Origin: Anarhynchus alexandrinus
Lineage: Eukaryota; Chordata; Aves; Charadriiformes; Charadriidae
Direction of reading: 5' to 3'
Assembly: GCA_008711295.1 (NCBI GenBank)
Contig: VUYV01000053.1
Location: 4,990,239-5,054,238, forward strand
Length of the DNA stretch: 64,000 nucleotides
Below the pieces are notes generated by a model. The model did no database searches and had not been told where the DNA came from. It worked only from the letters and a program-made list of their open reading frames with translations. Position 1 is the first letter of the stretch, and the number at the start of each line of letters is the position of its first letter. The translations under genes and the position numbers were made by a program. Shown here piece after piece: positions 29,040 to 42,800 of the stretch.

Positions 29040-29900
29040 CTAGAATGTAAGAAATTACTTACCGGGTGAGATCATCTAGATCACTACTCTCTGCGACAGT
29101 GACAACAGGAAATGTTATTTAGGGAGAATATACAAGCCTGGCTATTTCCTCCCATGTAGTACCCTGGCATCCAAAATTGTCCTTAGGGTTGTTAGAAGAT
29201 GCATCCCAAGCTAATCCTTTTAGTATTCATTATGGACCTGTTGTCAATGTATATGTCTGATTCCTTTTTGAATATGCTGATACCATCTGCCTCTGCAGCT
29301 GCCCGTGGCTGCAAGATCCAGAAATGAGCTATTTGCTGAGTAAATAAATATTTTTTTTCTGTTTTAAACTGATGTCCTACTCAGTTCATAAGGCAGCCCT
29401 TATTTCTAGAAGTACAGTATGTGGTGAACAGCTCACATTCATTGCTAAATAAAATCTCAGTCATATCCCTCCTCAGTCACCTTCTCACCAAACTGGAGTC
29501 CTAGACTTTTTAATCTCTTCTCATACATGGGTGCTCTACCACTTTGATTATTTTAATTGCCACTCTCTGTACCTTTTCTAAGTCCACTATGTCCTTCCTG
29601 AGATGTGGAGACCAGAACTGTGTACAGCGTTAAAGATGCAGAGGCACCATGGTTTTATATATTAGGAAAATGGTATGTATTGTTGTCTTCTCAACACCAT
29701 CTCGGTAATGTCAAATGTATTTAGCTTTCTGGATACCACTGCTTGTCAGCCACTGATGCCAGACAACCCTCAGTGATGGCTCCAAAATTGCTATCCTGAA
29801 TTATCACTGTAACTACCAGTTTGAGTTGAGCGTCATGTAGACATGCTTTAGATTATTTTTCCCCGAAGTGTACCACTTTACCTTTTTTCCCCTCTCTCTA
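29040..29900 (-). mobile_element. Ancient L3/CR1-type LINE, 3' region
   Basis: The + strand shows the antisense LINE text in order: CATCTAGATCACTACTCTCT, CTCTGTACCTTTTCTAAGTC, TGAGATGTGGAGACCAGAAC, CACCATGGTTTTATATATTA and GAAGTGTACCACTTTACC. These match the 3' region of CR1/L3 elements (for example GAGATGTGGTGACCAGAACTG). The copy is heavily substituted. It lies antisense in the last STK33 intron. Confidence 0.72.
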
Positions 29901-31259
29901 TTTTTTCCTCTTTTCATTTTTTTCTTCTTTTCTGAAGTCTGTTTCTTTGTGTTCTGCAAGGGAAAAAAAAATATGTCTTCACCCAAGGGTAAGACAGTGC
30001 ATAGAACTTTTCCAGGAGCTTAGCTGTGTAAGAATTTTACTGGTGACAAACATACAGATGTTGTCACTTACCTGGGCTGCTCTTTTCTGCCAAATAGAGC
30101 CATGTTTAGAATTAATTCATTGATGCTAGTTCTCTAGGGCCTTTTTTAAGCCTCCAAACTGTGTCAGCTGATTGCTTCAGCCCCTTCAGTCTTGTTTCAC
30201 GGATTGGCGAGAAAGTAAGTAGCACACCTGCTTTACCAAATGCAACACTTGGAAAGAAGAGTACAACCCTCAAGACTTACAGTGTTGTGAATACCTTATC
30301 AAGTGCCCTTGCTAACATTTTAATGAAAGTTTGTCTAAATTAAGAGATAAAGTAATGTGTAATTTAAGACCGGTTGTTTCATATTTCCCTGGTAAAATAC
30401 TATTTTGCATTCAGGTAGGAAACACAATGCAGAGGAACCAGTATTTCCCTTTGAGATGACCTGGGTTTAAACACTTGGGTTTCTACCTGTATAGTTAGGA
30501 GTGTGATTTTAAGCTTTAAAAGTATCAGACTACCTCATCTGCTAGTACTGAATATTATTTGTGTTAGCAGAAGCATTTAGAGAATGGTATTTTTGAAAGT
30601 TAATAAATTGTTGTTGTTGTACTGAAGCAAAAGGCTTAGCTTTTCAATACGTATAAATCATTGTTATAATTATTACTAAAATCACTGATTCTTATCAGTT
30701 AAAGGTCTTTATCATTTCCTAGCTTTGTTTTGTTTTCTGAAGAGATAAATCTTATAGTAAAAGTTGGAGTTCGTCCAGTGGAGACCATTGATCCTATCTT
30801 GGCTGAATTTTATCCATGAAACAGACCAGAGAAAGAGATACCAAAGAGCAACATATTTGTGCGAGATGAAGACAAAATTCTTCATCTCTCATTTTTATAA
30901 GACGAAGATACCATTTTAAATAGTGTTTTAATATTGTGATGAGTTAATATCTGTGATTTTGATTCAGAAGCTTAGTTAGTGAAGATTTAAATCAAGAAAG
31001 ATTGGATTTAAAATTTAAAGGTAAGAAGGTTGCCTGTGTACTCTAGGAGAGATTAAAATTATCTGTTATAATGCAGCTCTTATTTCTGTATGATCTTATT
31101 TTTACATACTTTGTGATATATAGTACAGTAGAGTTACACTAGAATAGTATTTTGTAATTGTTTTCTGTTGTACTACTTTGTTCATATCTGTGTTCTTCCC
31201 ACCTTTTTAAAGTGTTTATAAAGTTGTAGTCTTTATTTATTTATTTTTTTTAATTGTAG
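29901..31259. other. Intronic, one weak coding-like patch
   Basis: Mostly featureless. At 30742-30818 one + frame reads VKVGVRPVETIDPILAEFY before a TGA and stays protein-like for some 27 codons after it. I cannot assign it to STK33 or any other family. The last ~50 bases are the T-rich acceptor of the final exon. Confidence 0.4.
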
Positions 31260-31427
31260 TTCCCTGCAGTTAGGTCAGTATCTCCAGTATCAAATTCAAA
31301 GTGGAATCAGGATTGCCAAGAAAAGAAGGGAGAACTGGACAAGTCCTTGGTGCCTTCCATCCAGGAACCAGGAAATAAAAGCCTTCTGAAGTCTGTTGTC
31401 TCGCTCAGGACCAAAAAGAAGTCATAG
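31260..31427 (+). pseudogene. STK33: STK33 last coding exon, C-terminus
   Basis: After a long T-rich tract ending TTGTAG, 55 codons and a TAG stop (31425-31427) are open. It begins FPAV, so the join with the previous exon reads KQ/FPA, as in the human protein. It contains EKKGELDKSLV and ends VVSLRTKKKS, close to the human C-terminus LSRTKKKL. The length (168 bases) is exactly 56 triplets. The tail is basic at the very end. No lesion is visible in this exon. Confidence 0.85.
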
Positions 31428-32105
31428 CACATCCATCAGCTCTGAACAAGTTAAGAGTAAACAACTATTACTTGTGCCAAAATGAGCAGACTATATAAAG
31501 ATGGACAAATATATCCTGAAGTGTTTGTCTTTTTACTCTCCTGAACCCTTTAATCAGAAAGCTTTAGCTTTCCTTTAGCACCGAAGAAAATCTAACAGCA
31601 GTGTGAACTCCTAACCTGTAAGAGGACATCCACTGGTAGTATTTTTGTCAGAGTACAAATTATAGAATTGCCTAAAAATGTATGTAATTTATTTGTTCTA
31701 TACTAATAGGCACCATGCCAGGTAGGCAGTTTGCTTTCACAAATCCATTTTGCTGTGTTTTACTTGCATTTACTTTCTTTACTTTTGTCACAAACATTTA
31801 GGGGGAAAAAATGAGGTCAGAATCTGTAATAGGGATTCCTGATAACTGCGTGCTTTACACTCTGAGAATATTCTAGGAAATTGCTTATAAATTTGCTTGA
31901 GGCGTTATAGCACAAGTGCTTCAGTCTATGGAATTTGTTACTGCTATTTGAGATTGCTGTCAATTGCTTATTTTTAAGCAGGACTTATTTTAAGCTTGAT
32001 GAATAGGAAATATATTTTTAAGTACAATGGAATTGCTGTGGTTCTCGCTACTGAATTTCTGGTGTGTTGATTAAATTCTTTAAATAAAACAGGTGTTAGA
32101 GTAAC
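31428..32105 (+). other. STK33: Presumed STK33 3' untranslated region
   Basis: AT-rich non-coding sequence between the TAG stop and the first good AATAAA. No repeats recognised. The assignment rests only on position. Confidence 0.5.
32083..32088 (+). terminator. AATAAA polyadenylation signal
   Basis: AATAAA about 655 bases after the STK33 stop codon, followed ~20-40 bases later by a GT-containing stretch. It is a suitable end for the STK33 transcript. Such hexamers are common in AT-rich DNA. Confidence 0.5.
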
Positions 32106-35100
32106 GGCCTTTACAAGTTAATTAATCTTCATTTTCAAAAGGATGAGCTACCATTAAGCTTAGGTTTATTATACATATGTGTAAATTGCAATGTGATTTA
32201 CTGTTCCAAAGACAAAGCCATTCTCTAAGGACAGGTCTTACCAGTAGACTGGCATTGTGGTACATGATTTGAGCAAAATACACACACTCCTGGCTGGTTG
32301 AAAACATTTCCTTAAATATATGTACATTTCATGTTATGGCTTATTCAAGCAATTCTGCTGTGAATATCAGTCTGAGGAGACACCACCTACTTAAATATCT
32401 TCTGATCTCCACAATAATCTTGTAATTCCTCTTACAATCATTACAGTCTTGGTTTTATTTAGGTGTGAAGTATTTCTATTACAGGGGCAAAATCTTTCAC
32501 TGTACGTATGTGAAAACTTTGAGAGATCTTATTTACAATAAACTAAGTAAGAGCTTTTTGACATCATATAATATTGAAAGGGTAATATATCACTCATTCT
32601 CACTGAAGAACATAGCTGTCTGTATAATCAGGCACCTTTTGGGGAGTATTAATCTTCTGGTTTCCATTTTTCAGATGAGATCAAAGTCAAGTCTGTTGAG
32701 GAGCTGGGCACAAAAGGTGTGTTCTACAAAATGCAGTGAGTGTAAGAAAGTCACAGATTTCTATACTTTTCTGACAGAATTCAGTAAGAATTTCACTTTA
32801 AGCAGGAAGTTGTCCTTTCTTTCTCTTTTTGTTGTGCACTCACACAGTAGCGAAGTCTACTTCACATATTGAGCTCTAATAGTCACACTGTTTTTATTTG
32901 ATGTGGTTCAAATCTTTTACAAAGTCCAGACTGCTTTCTGCTTCTCATGACACCAAAATGTTAGGTCAGATTGTGGCCTGAATAACTATCTCCTCGGCTA
33001 TTAACTGACACTGCTCATTCTTTTCATTTAGTGAGACAGTCAGTTGAAGGGCATGTCTGGACTCACTATTAAAACAGTGGCTGCATCATTAGCCACCCTC
33101 GCGGCAGTCCTACCTGATCACTGCAGTTGCATTAGCGGTAAACTTCTTTCCATGATGGGGCACAGTATTGAGGGTGCTGGTTTTCTGTTATCAGACGCAT
33201 TCTTTGTAACGCAGGTAAAATTTTCAGAAGCCCACCAGACATGCTGACATTTTCTACCAGCCCTGCTCTTTTGAACCACGGAAGCTTGAAAACACACTAC
33301 TTCACATCAAAGGATTATGTCATTTTTACAGCACTAGCAGAACACAGTAAGTATAATTTACCTTTAGAGAGTGAGCTATTTACTTGTCATGGGTGCATTC
33401 TCCTATCCTGAGGTATTAAATCATCTCCCAGCTCTGTCGATCTTAAGGTATTTTGGTAAGAGCGCACCTTTTGTGGCTGGGTCCTCAACAGACTTGGCTT
33501 TGATCTCACCTGTTCTGATTTAATTTTCCTTTCCTCTTTCCTCTGCACTCCTCGATTTATTTTGTATGTTGTTCTGTTTTGCCTAGGTACATTTCTGTTT
33601 CCACAACTCCTCATGCTTTTTGCAACAGACCAGGTGTATGCTCTACATTGGCCCGTGTAAGTCTCATGTATGTCTGGTGTCGCGCTGACATATCAGTGCG
33701 TTTTGATCATGTACAGTGGAGGGCTGCGGGGCTGACATGAAAGAAGGCAGCAGCCTGTCAGATCCATGGCTTGTAACCTGCCTCCTGCCCAAAGCTGAGT
33801 TGTGTCAGGGAAAGAAGGGGGTGAGGAATTAGGATACAGGCTGAATGTATCTCAAAGGTGATATTGCCAGACTGTTTGTGGATGGGAGCATTTGGGAGGT
33901 GCCAAGCAGCTGAGCTTGCATTGGAAATGCAGAAGAGTAGAACATCATCTTCCCAAAGGCTGGAGAAGAAACTTTCATTATATCAGTGACTCCTAGCGTT
34001 AAACCTCTTGTTAAACAAAACAGAGCTCTTACAATAAGCTCCATGCATTTTTCCTTTTTCTTCCTTATCCTCTTTTTTCTTTATGCCTTTTTTTACTCCT
34101 TTTCAATACCTACGTTTTCTCTGTTGATTTTTTTTTCATTTGTCAAAAGATTTCTTTTCTTCTTCCTCAAATCTCTTTCTTGTTTCTCCTTTTGATGTGG
34201 CTTTTCTCTGTGTTTCCCTTTCAACCCTCAGAGCTTACTTTAGTCTCTTCACTGTATTTGCTACACGGAGGAGGGCTATTGAAAAATTAAAAGTAGATTG
34301 CATGGGAATTTCTTATTTCTCCTTTTCCTCTAGAGGCCCATTCCTCTTCCCTCCTATTTCTATGAAGTTTACTATCCTCAAAAGCTTCCTTCCTCTACTT
34401 CCAAATCGTTTTACTCATCTCCCTCTCTTGCTCTGTCCTTCCACTTCATCTTCCTCTTAATTTACTGTTGCTTGATATTTAACTTCTCAGGTAGGGCGAG
34501 AATTCGTGGTAGCATTCAGATCACCATGTTGTGGATAAATACTCCGATCTGTATCTCGGCTTTAACTGACAAACACTAACTTTCCGACTGTATCTATACT
34601 GGCTTTTTGTTCCATTTTTTTCTATTACATGCTCAGTAACAGTAGCTTGGTTGGCAGTATTAACTGCTACAGCCACATTATAACCACAGTCTTGTATAAC
34701 CCATTACAGATCAGGTCTGTATGACATTGTAATTTAAATAGCGGTTGCTGGCAGCCTATCTCTGCTTGTCCTCCTATTATTACAACCACCAGTAGAGCTG
34801 TTCTACTGGGAAATTTCAAACGTAGACAAAGCTTTAATCAACAGTAATCTGATCCTTTAAAAATGCAACACCAATTCATTTATTTCTCATTTCACATATG
34901 AAATTTTAATAGGTACAATCACCCTTAAGGATGTTTCAAATATTAACATTATGCACAATTACAAAACAGAATCTTTTTTCTGTATGAAACTATCAGCATC
35001 TTTGAACCAAGTAAGTAGTTTTCTGTGCTGACATCAGGTTTACTATCAATCAGAAACTTATTAACAGCTGTGTTAGCCCTAATTAAGTGCAGAGCAATGG

Positions 35101-35864
35101 CAGACTTTTTAATTAAGTCTTATTTTCCTAAGAGGAGACTGGTGGGGTTATTTTCCCTTCTCTTCCCCACCTCCATCCTTATTTACTGTGTAAAGCCTGT
35201 TTTAAAAATAACTGGGACACAAGATGGGGCCATTGACATGGGGCCAAGACACCAGAAAATATTTCATTTACAGAATGGCTGTGTGATTATATTGACCATA
35301 TTTTCTTCCTTTGGCTTTGTAAAAGATTTCCAAATTGTTTAACTTTTCTGCAGTGTTATTCATTTGGATTTCTTTTCTAGCTCTCTTCTTGTCTGAAGTG
35401 TATTTCCTGTATTGTTGGTGCCAGCAGAAGTATTATTGAAATTATTTTTAGTGTATAAATTCATATGAGAGAAAGTAGAGATGCATGACATCATATGCAT
35501 CGAAAAATGGTCCTTGTTGCCTGAGTAGATCTTTGGGTGTGTAGTAGAATGAATAAAGTACTTAGTTGTTATGAGAAAGAATGGGCCTTGCAGGTAAGTT
35601 GAAATTTAAAAGTCTCTACGAGTGTTTGATTTTTTTAGTCCTGAGCAGTGCCGAGTGGTATGTGTGTGCTGCTGAAGGAGGGAGAGAAGTACTCTGAAAA
35701 ATCTCTTAATCTGCACTTTCTACCTGGCACTGTTTAAACTGAAGACCTTCTGTAACCACAAACAGTTGCTGGATCGTTACTTTGCTCAGAGGATAAGCAG
35801 TGTGTGCCATGTAAGAAGGCAGACCAATCTCTTATTGCTCTTGACAGAGTATTGTGAGGCATGC
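32106..35864. other. Intergenic, no gene recognised
   Basis: No exon or known repeat recognised. The stretch 34045-34470 is strongly pyrimidine-rich (T and C runs), which explains the Phe/Ser/Leu-rich open frames there. Confidence 0.5.
34045..34470. repeat. Pyrimidine-rich low-complexity tract
   Basis: Long runs of T interrupted by C on the + strand over ~400 bases, with no regular unit. Confidence 0.65.
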
Positions 35865-35912
35865 ATATTTTTATTTACCATTACAGGGAATATTTTTATT
35901 TACCATTACAGG
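35865..35912. repeat. 25-bp tandem duplication
   Basis: ATATTTTTATTTACCATTAC plus AGGGA is followed directly by a second copy beginning at 35890. The copies are identical over 23 bases, so the duplication is recent. Confidence 0.9.
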
Positions 35913-36274
35913 TATAAAAAATGCCTTTACCTGAGCTGTGTTCAGTTTATATTTTAATCTGAGAGACACGATGACTCGAGAGAAATCCTGACCTTGATGC
36001 TCTGATGGTTTACACCAAGGACTCCAGTGAAAAGCTGACAGTTTATGTGCGGTGAGGATCTGTCCCTTGCGGTTTAAAGAGAGGGTAGTGTCAGACAGTC
36101 TCTTGTTTGGATCATCACATGAGATGAATTTAAGGGTTCACTTCAGAAACAAACCCAGAGCTCCCGGGTTTGCTTTTGCACTTAGGCAACAGACTGGTTT
36201 CCTTTGAGCAACATGTTCAGCAGAAAGAACTTAACATGTTCCTGGAAAATAGTGCTCCAAAGGTGCTTTAAGCC

Positions 36275-36297
36275 AAAAAAAAAAAAAAAAAAAAAAN
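36275..36297. repeat. A-run ending in an undetermined base
   Basis: Twenty-two A residues followed by N at 36297. This is probably a homopolymer where the assembly could not fix the length. Confidence 0.9.
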
Positions 36298-36674
36298 TGA
36301 GGGGATAAAGGCACTGGTGAGCAAGTTTAAAAGGAGCAGTAGATCACTGGAGCCTAAAAGCCATAAAAACTCATGGCGTTGCCTAGCTAGCTGTAACACT
36401 GTGAGCTCTGGGGAGCAGGAACGGTCATTTTCTAAGGGTTTGCAGAGTACTTGTTGCAACCTGAGCTGGCTTGAGCCTAAGGCACTGATGTAATATAAGC
36501 ACTGAGGTCAGTAAAATCAGTAACAGTTGTGGTGGCCAGCAATGGTTTTAAAATGCTGTGTCTCAAATGTGGCAGTAAATCCATTTCTAGATATAGCAGC
36601 TCTTCATTTATGGGCATGCAGCTATCTACTAATTGTCTGTAATATGTAGTATGATGGAAATTAAAAGGGCAACA

Positions 36675-36814
36675 CTGCTTAACTCCTGCTTTGTGAAGCA
36701 AACTAGGTTGGTTTTTTTTTGCAGCTACACCTATTGTGTGGTTTCTGCTTAACTCCTGCTTTGTCAAGCAAACTAGTTATTTTTTTTTGCAGCTACACCT
36801 ATTGTGCGGTTTCT
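36675..36814. repeat. 70-bp tandem duplication
   Basis: Two adjacent copies start at 36675 and 36745 with CTGCTTAACTCCTGCTTTGT and end with CTATTGTGTGGTTT or CTATTGTGCGGTTT. They differ by a few substitutions and a small indel at the central T-run. The high identity points to a fairly recent event. Confidence 0.9.
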
Positions 36815-39800
36815 GTGTTGTTTCCAGCGTGGATTCTGGGTTTGTATATTTAGAAGTTTCTGTTCAGTAATCCATATGTAGTACAGTCTGGTTCATTACA
36901 GTTGGAGGGGTTAGTGAATTACTATTGTTTATATGTTGTCTGGATATTAAAGCTCAATCCATATTTTAGTCTAACCCCAGATTTGTCTCCAGGGAGAAAG
37001 CAACTGAGATAATGCCCAGGCATATTTAAAAAGAGAATAGGATTTTTTATAATGGTTATGGATATTGTTTTTATACTTATGTTATCTGGAATATATTGGA
37101 CCTATATGCTTCAGGAGTGTCCAAGTTGATCACTTTTGTTTTCTTCCTTTAATAAAAAGCAGAATAAGCTCATGAATTTCTTCTGCTTCTGCTCTGTCTC
37201 TCATCCACTTACAACAGGTTTATATTCATAGTGTAAGAAATGTTTGTGTCCTCTGAAGACTAAAGAAGAAAAATGGCATTTTACTTCTTTTGATGGCAAT
37301 AGCAATGATAGATTAAGGTGCAATCCTTGACATCGGAACAGGATGCTCCAAGGTGCTCTGGACAAGGCAGCTGCTTGTGACCAAACCTGTGCTTGCAGCT
37401 GCTGTTTGGTAAGGAGTGATGGAATAACCAGTGCGGCGGGAAGAACTTTCTTGGAGGAAGGACTGGAGTTTGCATGACAGCGTGGCTTTGGTGGAAGCAA
37501 GTTCAAGGTAGCGCCCTCTTCCTGGGTTTGTCCCCTATTTGATTTAACTGAGGCCTTGGAAGGGACTTTTAAAAACAGCTAGTACTGTAAGATTCCTGAA
37601 GCTTCTGCTTCTTTTCCATCTAAAATACCTGCTTTCCAAAGGTGGAAGTTTGTTGTGGTAACTCCTAGATTGCTAAGAGCTCTACAACACTCAGCTTGAG
37701 CTACTCTCCTATATCTAGTGAGGAGCTGTTGCAGTAACTTTGCTTTTCTGTCCCAATTAAACATATTAAGGAGGACTATAAATGATGCAATGTTTAACCA
37801 AACAACTACTATTTTCTGGTAAAATTTGAATTCAGTGTAGAATTAAGGTTTAAGTAAAGTATGTGCTAAAAGTGAATTTATCTTTTAGGTTGATACTGTG
37901 AAAAAGTGCAGCATAGTTTATCATGCCTATGCTTATAATTTATATGAAAAACAGAAAAGTATCGTGCAAACATTACTATATCCCAATTCAGAGTCTGCAA
38001 ATAAAAGACGGTGATTAAAAAAACAATTACTCCCTTCCCATAAGTAAATGGTTTGCTAATTATCTATAAAGATATAAGGACAGGGCAGTCATAATCTAAG
38101 TGTGACTGTCTGTTGAAGAATACATTACGGAGTTGTTAGAGGCTTCTTAGCAATAACTAGGAAATGTTTTGGAAAAGATGGTCCATCACTACATACTGTC
38201 AAAGAAAAGAAAACCTTGGGGTGAAAGAGCAGGAAGAGACAGGAGCAGCACAAGGATGACTGCTGTTACAGGTATCCAATAAGGAAAGAAGACTGCACCT
38301 ATCCGGAATGAGGAAAGAACACCTTTGAAAGCAATAAAAGGACTCTGATTTCCCTTTTCCCCCTTTATTTATTCAGTGAATCTCAGTGCTTGCAGAAAGC
38401 ACCTGGTTGACAGCTCTGCACCTTGTAGTCCTCGGTTTATTCCCAGCAGGGTATACAGTACAGACATCTACAGCATCGGTTTCCCCTGATTGCTCTCCTA
38501 ACGGGTAACGTAGGGTATGCTTCTATTTCCAAGGTATGTTCAGTCACAGCCCTGTCTACCCACTTCTGGAGCAGTGTGGGTACAGGCTGGGGTGTCTGGC
38601 AGACTCGGAGGCTGGACTACAATGAGGCAGCTAATGCTATTACTGCCCCAGCCATCGTCCCCACCCTTTGGTGGATGCTACCACCCCTGAGGCAGTGATG
38701 TCTAATCCACTCATGAATCAATTATTGAACTGTCGCATTTTTCAGCCTGGCCTATTAAATTAAACTGACATCAGTCTCATCTCACAAAGACATTAGATAG
38801 TGATGAATTTCAGGTACTGTTAACCTGGTTTTGAATTGGCCAGCTAGAGACAGACGGATTCATTTTTCATTTCAGCCGCCAGAACCATCGTCACATACTA
38901 TCTTGCTGTTGCTGTTGTGGCTTGTTGATCAATGGGTGGCCTTCCTTGCTAACTCCTGAGATGGGGCAGTTTCATAAGGAGAAAGGGAGCATAAGAAAGC
39001 CAGAAAGGTCAAAACCTATTTTTTTCTGTCTTTGTTAGAATTGTGAGGAAGAGAGTGCATATGTAAACAGTGAGATTGGCTGGCTTGTTAAAATGCTTCA
39101 CTGGAAGCAAAAGCATAATACTGCCTATATGGACTTAAAAAGGCATTGCGTGGAATTAATACAATTCATGTTAGGGGAGCTTACATCCATGGAAAAATAG
39201 AAAAGAAATATTCCACACTGTCAATTGCTCTATAGCTACAGGTACCTGCAGTACACCTACCGTGCACATGCTTTCTCTTTGCTGTACTTCCATTCAGAGT
39301 GTGCACCTGCTAAGGAAGTTGTGGGAACTTTTTACCGTGGCTTGTTAAAAGATGGAAGGTCCTCAGACTGCTCTGAGCTGAACCTGCATGTGTGTGGCTT
39401 TGTCTGTACTTGTTCCCTTCCTGAATTCTGGTTTTATCGATGACTGAAATACAAGAAAAATGTGTTCAGATGGATGTTGACCACTCCTACAATTTATCCT
39501 GTTTTCTCTACCCAGGACGCAGGGGGAATTGATAAGTGTCTGTGTGCTTCATTTTGACTCCTTATGGCAAGATGGAGCCATGGGAGACCTGTTACATATG
39601 GCCATGAATGGCCAGAAGGGCAGCGCCCTGGTTTGTGCAGTGAGATGCTGATCTGTGCCAGTGCCCCATAAAGCCTGTGTTTGTGAGCGTGTTTCTCTTT
39701 GAATGCAATTCTCTTTTTCACAGTGGAAAAAAAGAATCAACAAGGAAATCCTGGCAGATATTTCCTGCCTGCTGGAGCTGTGGATTCATTACTATTAATA

Positions 39801-42800
39801 GAACTCTTAATTGACTACTCTAAAGCAGCTATAAAAATTGATTAGATGCATATGAGGAAATAAACATGGGTCAGGCGGTAGTGGCGCAATGATATGAATT
39901 TGATGACCTATTAGGACATTTTTGTGTCTAACAAAGAATTTTTTTAATAAACATTAAACACTTAGCCCTGTTTCTGCCCTCCAGCACTTCTCCCAGTCTA
40001 ATGAATGTATAATGAAAGCAAATATTTGGTATAGAAAAAGAATCCCATTTTTTAAATCTCATTCCTGTATATTTTCAAGAGGTTAGGTTACTTGACATGT
40101 GAAACATCTATGAATTTTAAGTGAGGCCAGATTAGTAAAGCTCTATAGTTGGTCTTTCATCTTAATGTGACCAAGAATGTCCTCTAGCTCACTCTATTTA
40201 CTAAGAAATTAAAAAATAGCAAATTGCACATCATCACATGCCATATGTCCATTCCTCTCCTGGGCTCTGCTCTACAGCAATGTTAATTGACTTGCTTAAA
40301 CCCTCTTCTCCCGAGTTGTGACCACTCCTGATGAAACAATAAACAATGCTGCTGAGCAGAACAGGGAATGAAAAAACAAAGCATAACATTAAGCCACATT
40401 AAGAATAAATTCATTTCTGCAAAATGAAGATAAAAATGAAATACTGGCATATAACCTATGCTTTCAAAGGTAGAATCTTCAGTTTTCAGTGCTCACTTAA
40501 AAAGCTGGGTTTTCAGGCTCAGCATTGCTTGAAAGTCAGAAACTTTTAAAAGTCACTTTACATCAAGGAAACAAAGTCATTAATGAGTAGAAAATGTAGA
40601 CTGTCACACACATTTGTTTCTGTTTTCATAGACTTTGAATAAGGCACACAAAATTTAAAAAAAACTCAAGGGCTGTTAAATAAAGACCATATATTATTCT
40701 ATTGGGCAAATGAGTTATTTAATAAATCTGTGTGTAATAGGTAAATTGGATTAGATTACATTGAATAAAAAAAATAAGGATCATAAGCTTTCAGTACGTT
40801 AATGAACTTATTTTTTCACCTTTTCACTCTGGTCTTTAAAGAACCTACATTAAATCGCAAGCTTTGTCTTTTATGCTAATACATAGTATTTAGATGAGGA
40901 TGCATTACCCCAGCTTCACCTCCCATAGCCCAGCACTGTGAAATGCTAACGAACACACCTGAGTGCAGAAGCCAGCTGAAGCCAGTTTTCACCACAGCCT
41001 GTAAGTGGGTGGGGTTGCTGGGAGCTGTTCTGGTTGTCTCAGGTGCCTTGCCCAACCCATAAAGAGGTGTTAGGGGATTCCCATCATTCTTGGGGGAGCC
41101 AAGTCACTGTCCTCAGGCCTTCTCCTTGGTTGGGCTCAGCCAGGAGGGCTAAGCGTGGCTGTGGGAAGGAGAGAGGAAGGGTTCAGAAGAGGGCCCTAAG
41201 CGTAGCAGGAGCCCAGGCTGCAGCCCTGGAGGTGCCTGTGCTCGCTTGGGCAGCTTTAACTCTGTTCCCCAACATCTGCAGAGAACTTGGTGTCCCGCTG
41301 GCCAGGGGAGCTCACCCACAGGTAATTACTGAATGTTTCTTCTAATCATCACCTTTGAGGGTGTTGGTGTTACTGTTTTTCAGTGTGCGGCACCCAAACC
41401 TGATGCTGACCATGTGGTTTTCGAGTTTCTCTGCAGCTTTCCTGTGTTGCCACCACTGTTAAGCTTTATGGAGGTTACTTGGTGTAGCAATGTTAGCAGT
41501 CTCTGATAGAGGTGTGCTGTCCTTTGTCTGTTTTGAAGACTGCTGAGGCACACTAAAAAGAGAAAGAAAATTTTGGTCTGCACACTAACTAGTCTTTAGA
41601 ACCTTTCATGTGTGTTTAACTCCTGCTGCGGTAGCACCTGGGAGCACCCACCATGCACACTTGTAATGGCTGATGAACAAATGCTATCAGCTAAGGGGAA
41701 AAAAGAGAAGAAATACAACCAACTCTCACCAAACTTTTTTCTTTCTTTTTATCTTAGATAATGTGATTAGGTCAGAATTGCCTGCACTTTCCTTTTTACA
41801 CAGACTTTCTTTTCAAAAAACCCTAAAATACTAGGTCTTGCAGATGCAGAGAAAATACTACAAATATGGAATCTGAAAAGACTCAGAAATGAAAAAGCAA
41901 ATATAATGAGTATGATTTTATTATCATTAATAGTCTGATCATTTTGTCTAGCAGTTTCATAATTTTTGACCCCTTAAAGCTGGCAACGCACAAAAATGGA
42001 GCACAATTATGGCAGGCTTATTCCAGATTTCCTTCATAATGTTATTTGTTCAGTGATACTACAGAACAGCTATGAAGTTGGAATTTTAATTTTAATAGCA
42101 CTTTTTTCTAGGTATGGTCAATCTATCTTTTTATTATGACAAGTTATTTTAAACTACTTAGTATTCAGGATATTTGCAGTTGCAATGAACAAGTTCATTT
42201 AAACACCAAATCAATCAGTATTTTCACTAGAGAGAAATTTTTAAGTACCAATTAAGAATGAAAAAGCGATCTACATCCTCTAATACAATATTAATGTGCT
42301 GAGAGGGGTGATCCCAACTGCATGAGGAAAAAATGCAGCTGTGCATATGCTTGTCTTAAGAAAGGATTTTTTTCTGTCACTTAGAATAATTTAATGAATA
42401 AAAAGTGGTTCTTTTATTACTACTAATGAACGGAAATCCCATCAAATTGCAAGGCATCAACACATGACATTACTCTTAAACTAAAAGTGCAGTAGATTAC
42501 CCCAGTGATAATGGAGGCGATGAGCACTTTGTACGATGGATGGACTGTACTTGTCTTGCTATGGTATACTGTTCCCTTTCAGCAGTGCATAGATCACTGC
42601 TAAGAATTACATGAGGTGCTTAATTCTGTTATTCTCTGTTGAAATATCAACCTATCTGCTCATAATGAGACAGTTTAAAAAAAAAATTAAATAATTAGAG
42701 AGGCACAGGGGAAATCATGTCCTTTAGGTCGATTAGAACGTGCAATGATCTGCTGAGGGGAGTGGTGGCAGTCTTGCTGATGAATTAACTTAAACCCACA

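Noticed and set aside
30161..30343. 60-codon + frame resembling an STK33 tail exon (SRIGEKVSSTPALP)
   Set aside because: The KQ/FPA junction shows the exons at 27328 and 31260 join directly, and similarity of this frame to the STK33 tail is too weak.
34045..34470. Phe/Ser-rich frames of ~70-106 codons
   Set aside because: They are produced by a pyrimidine-rich low-complexity tract.
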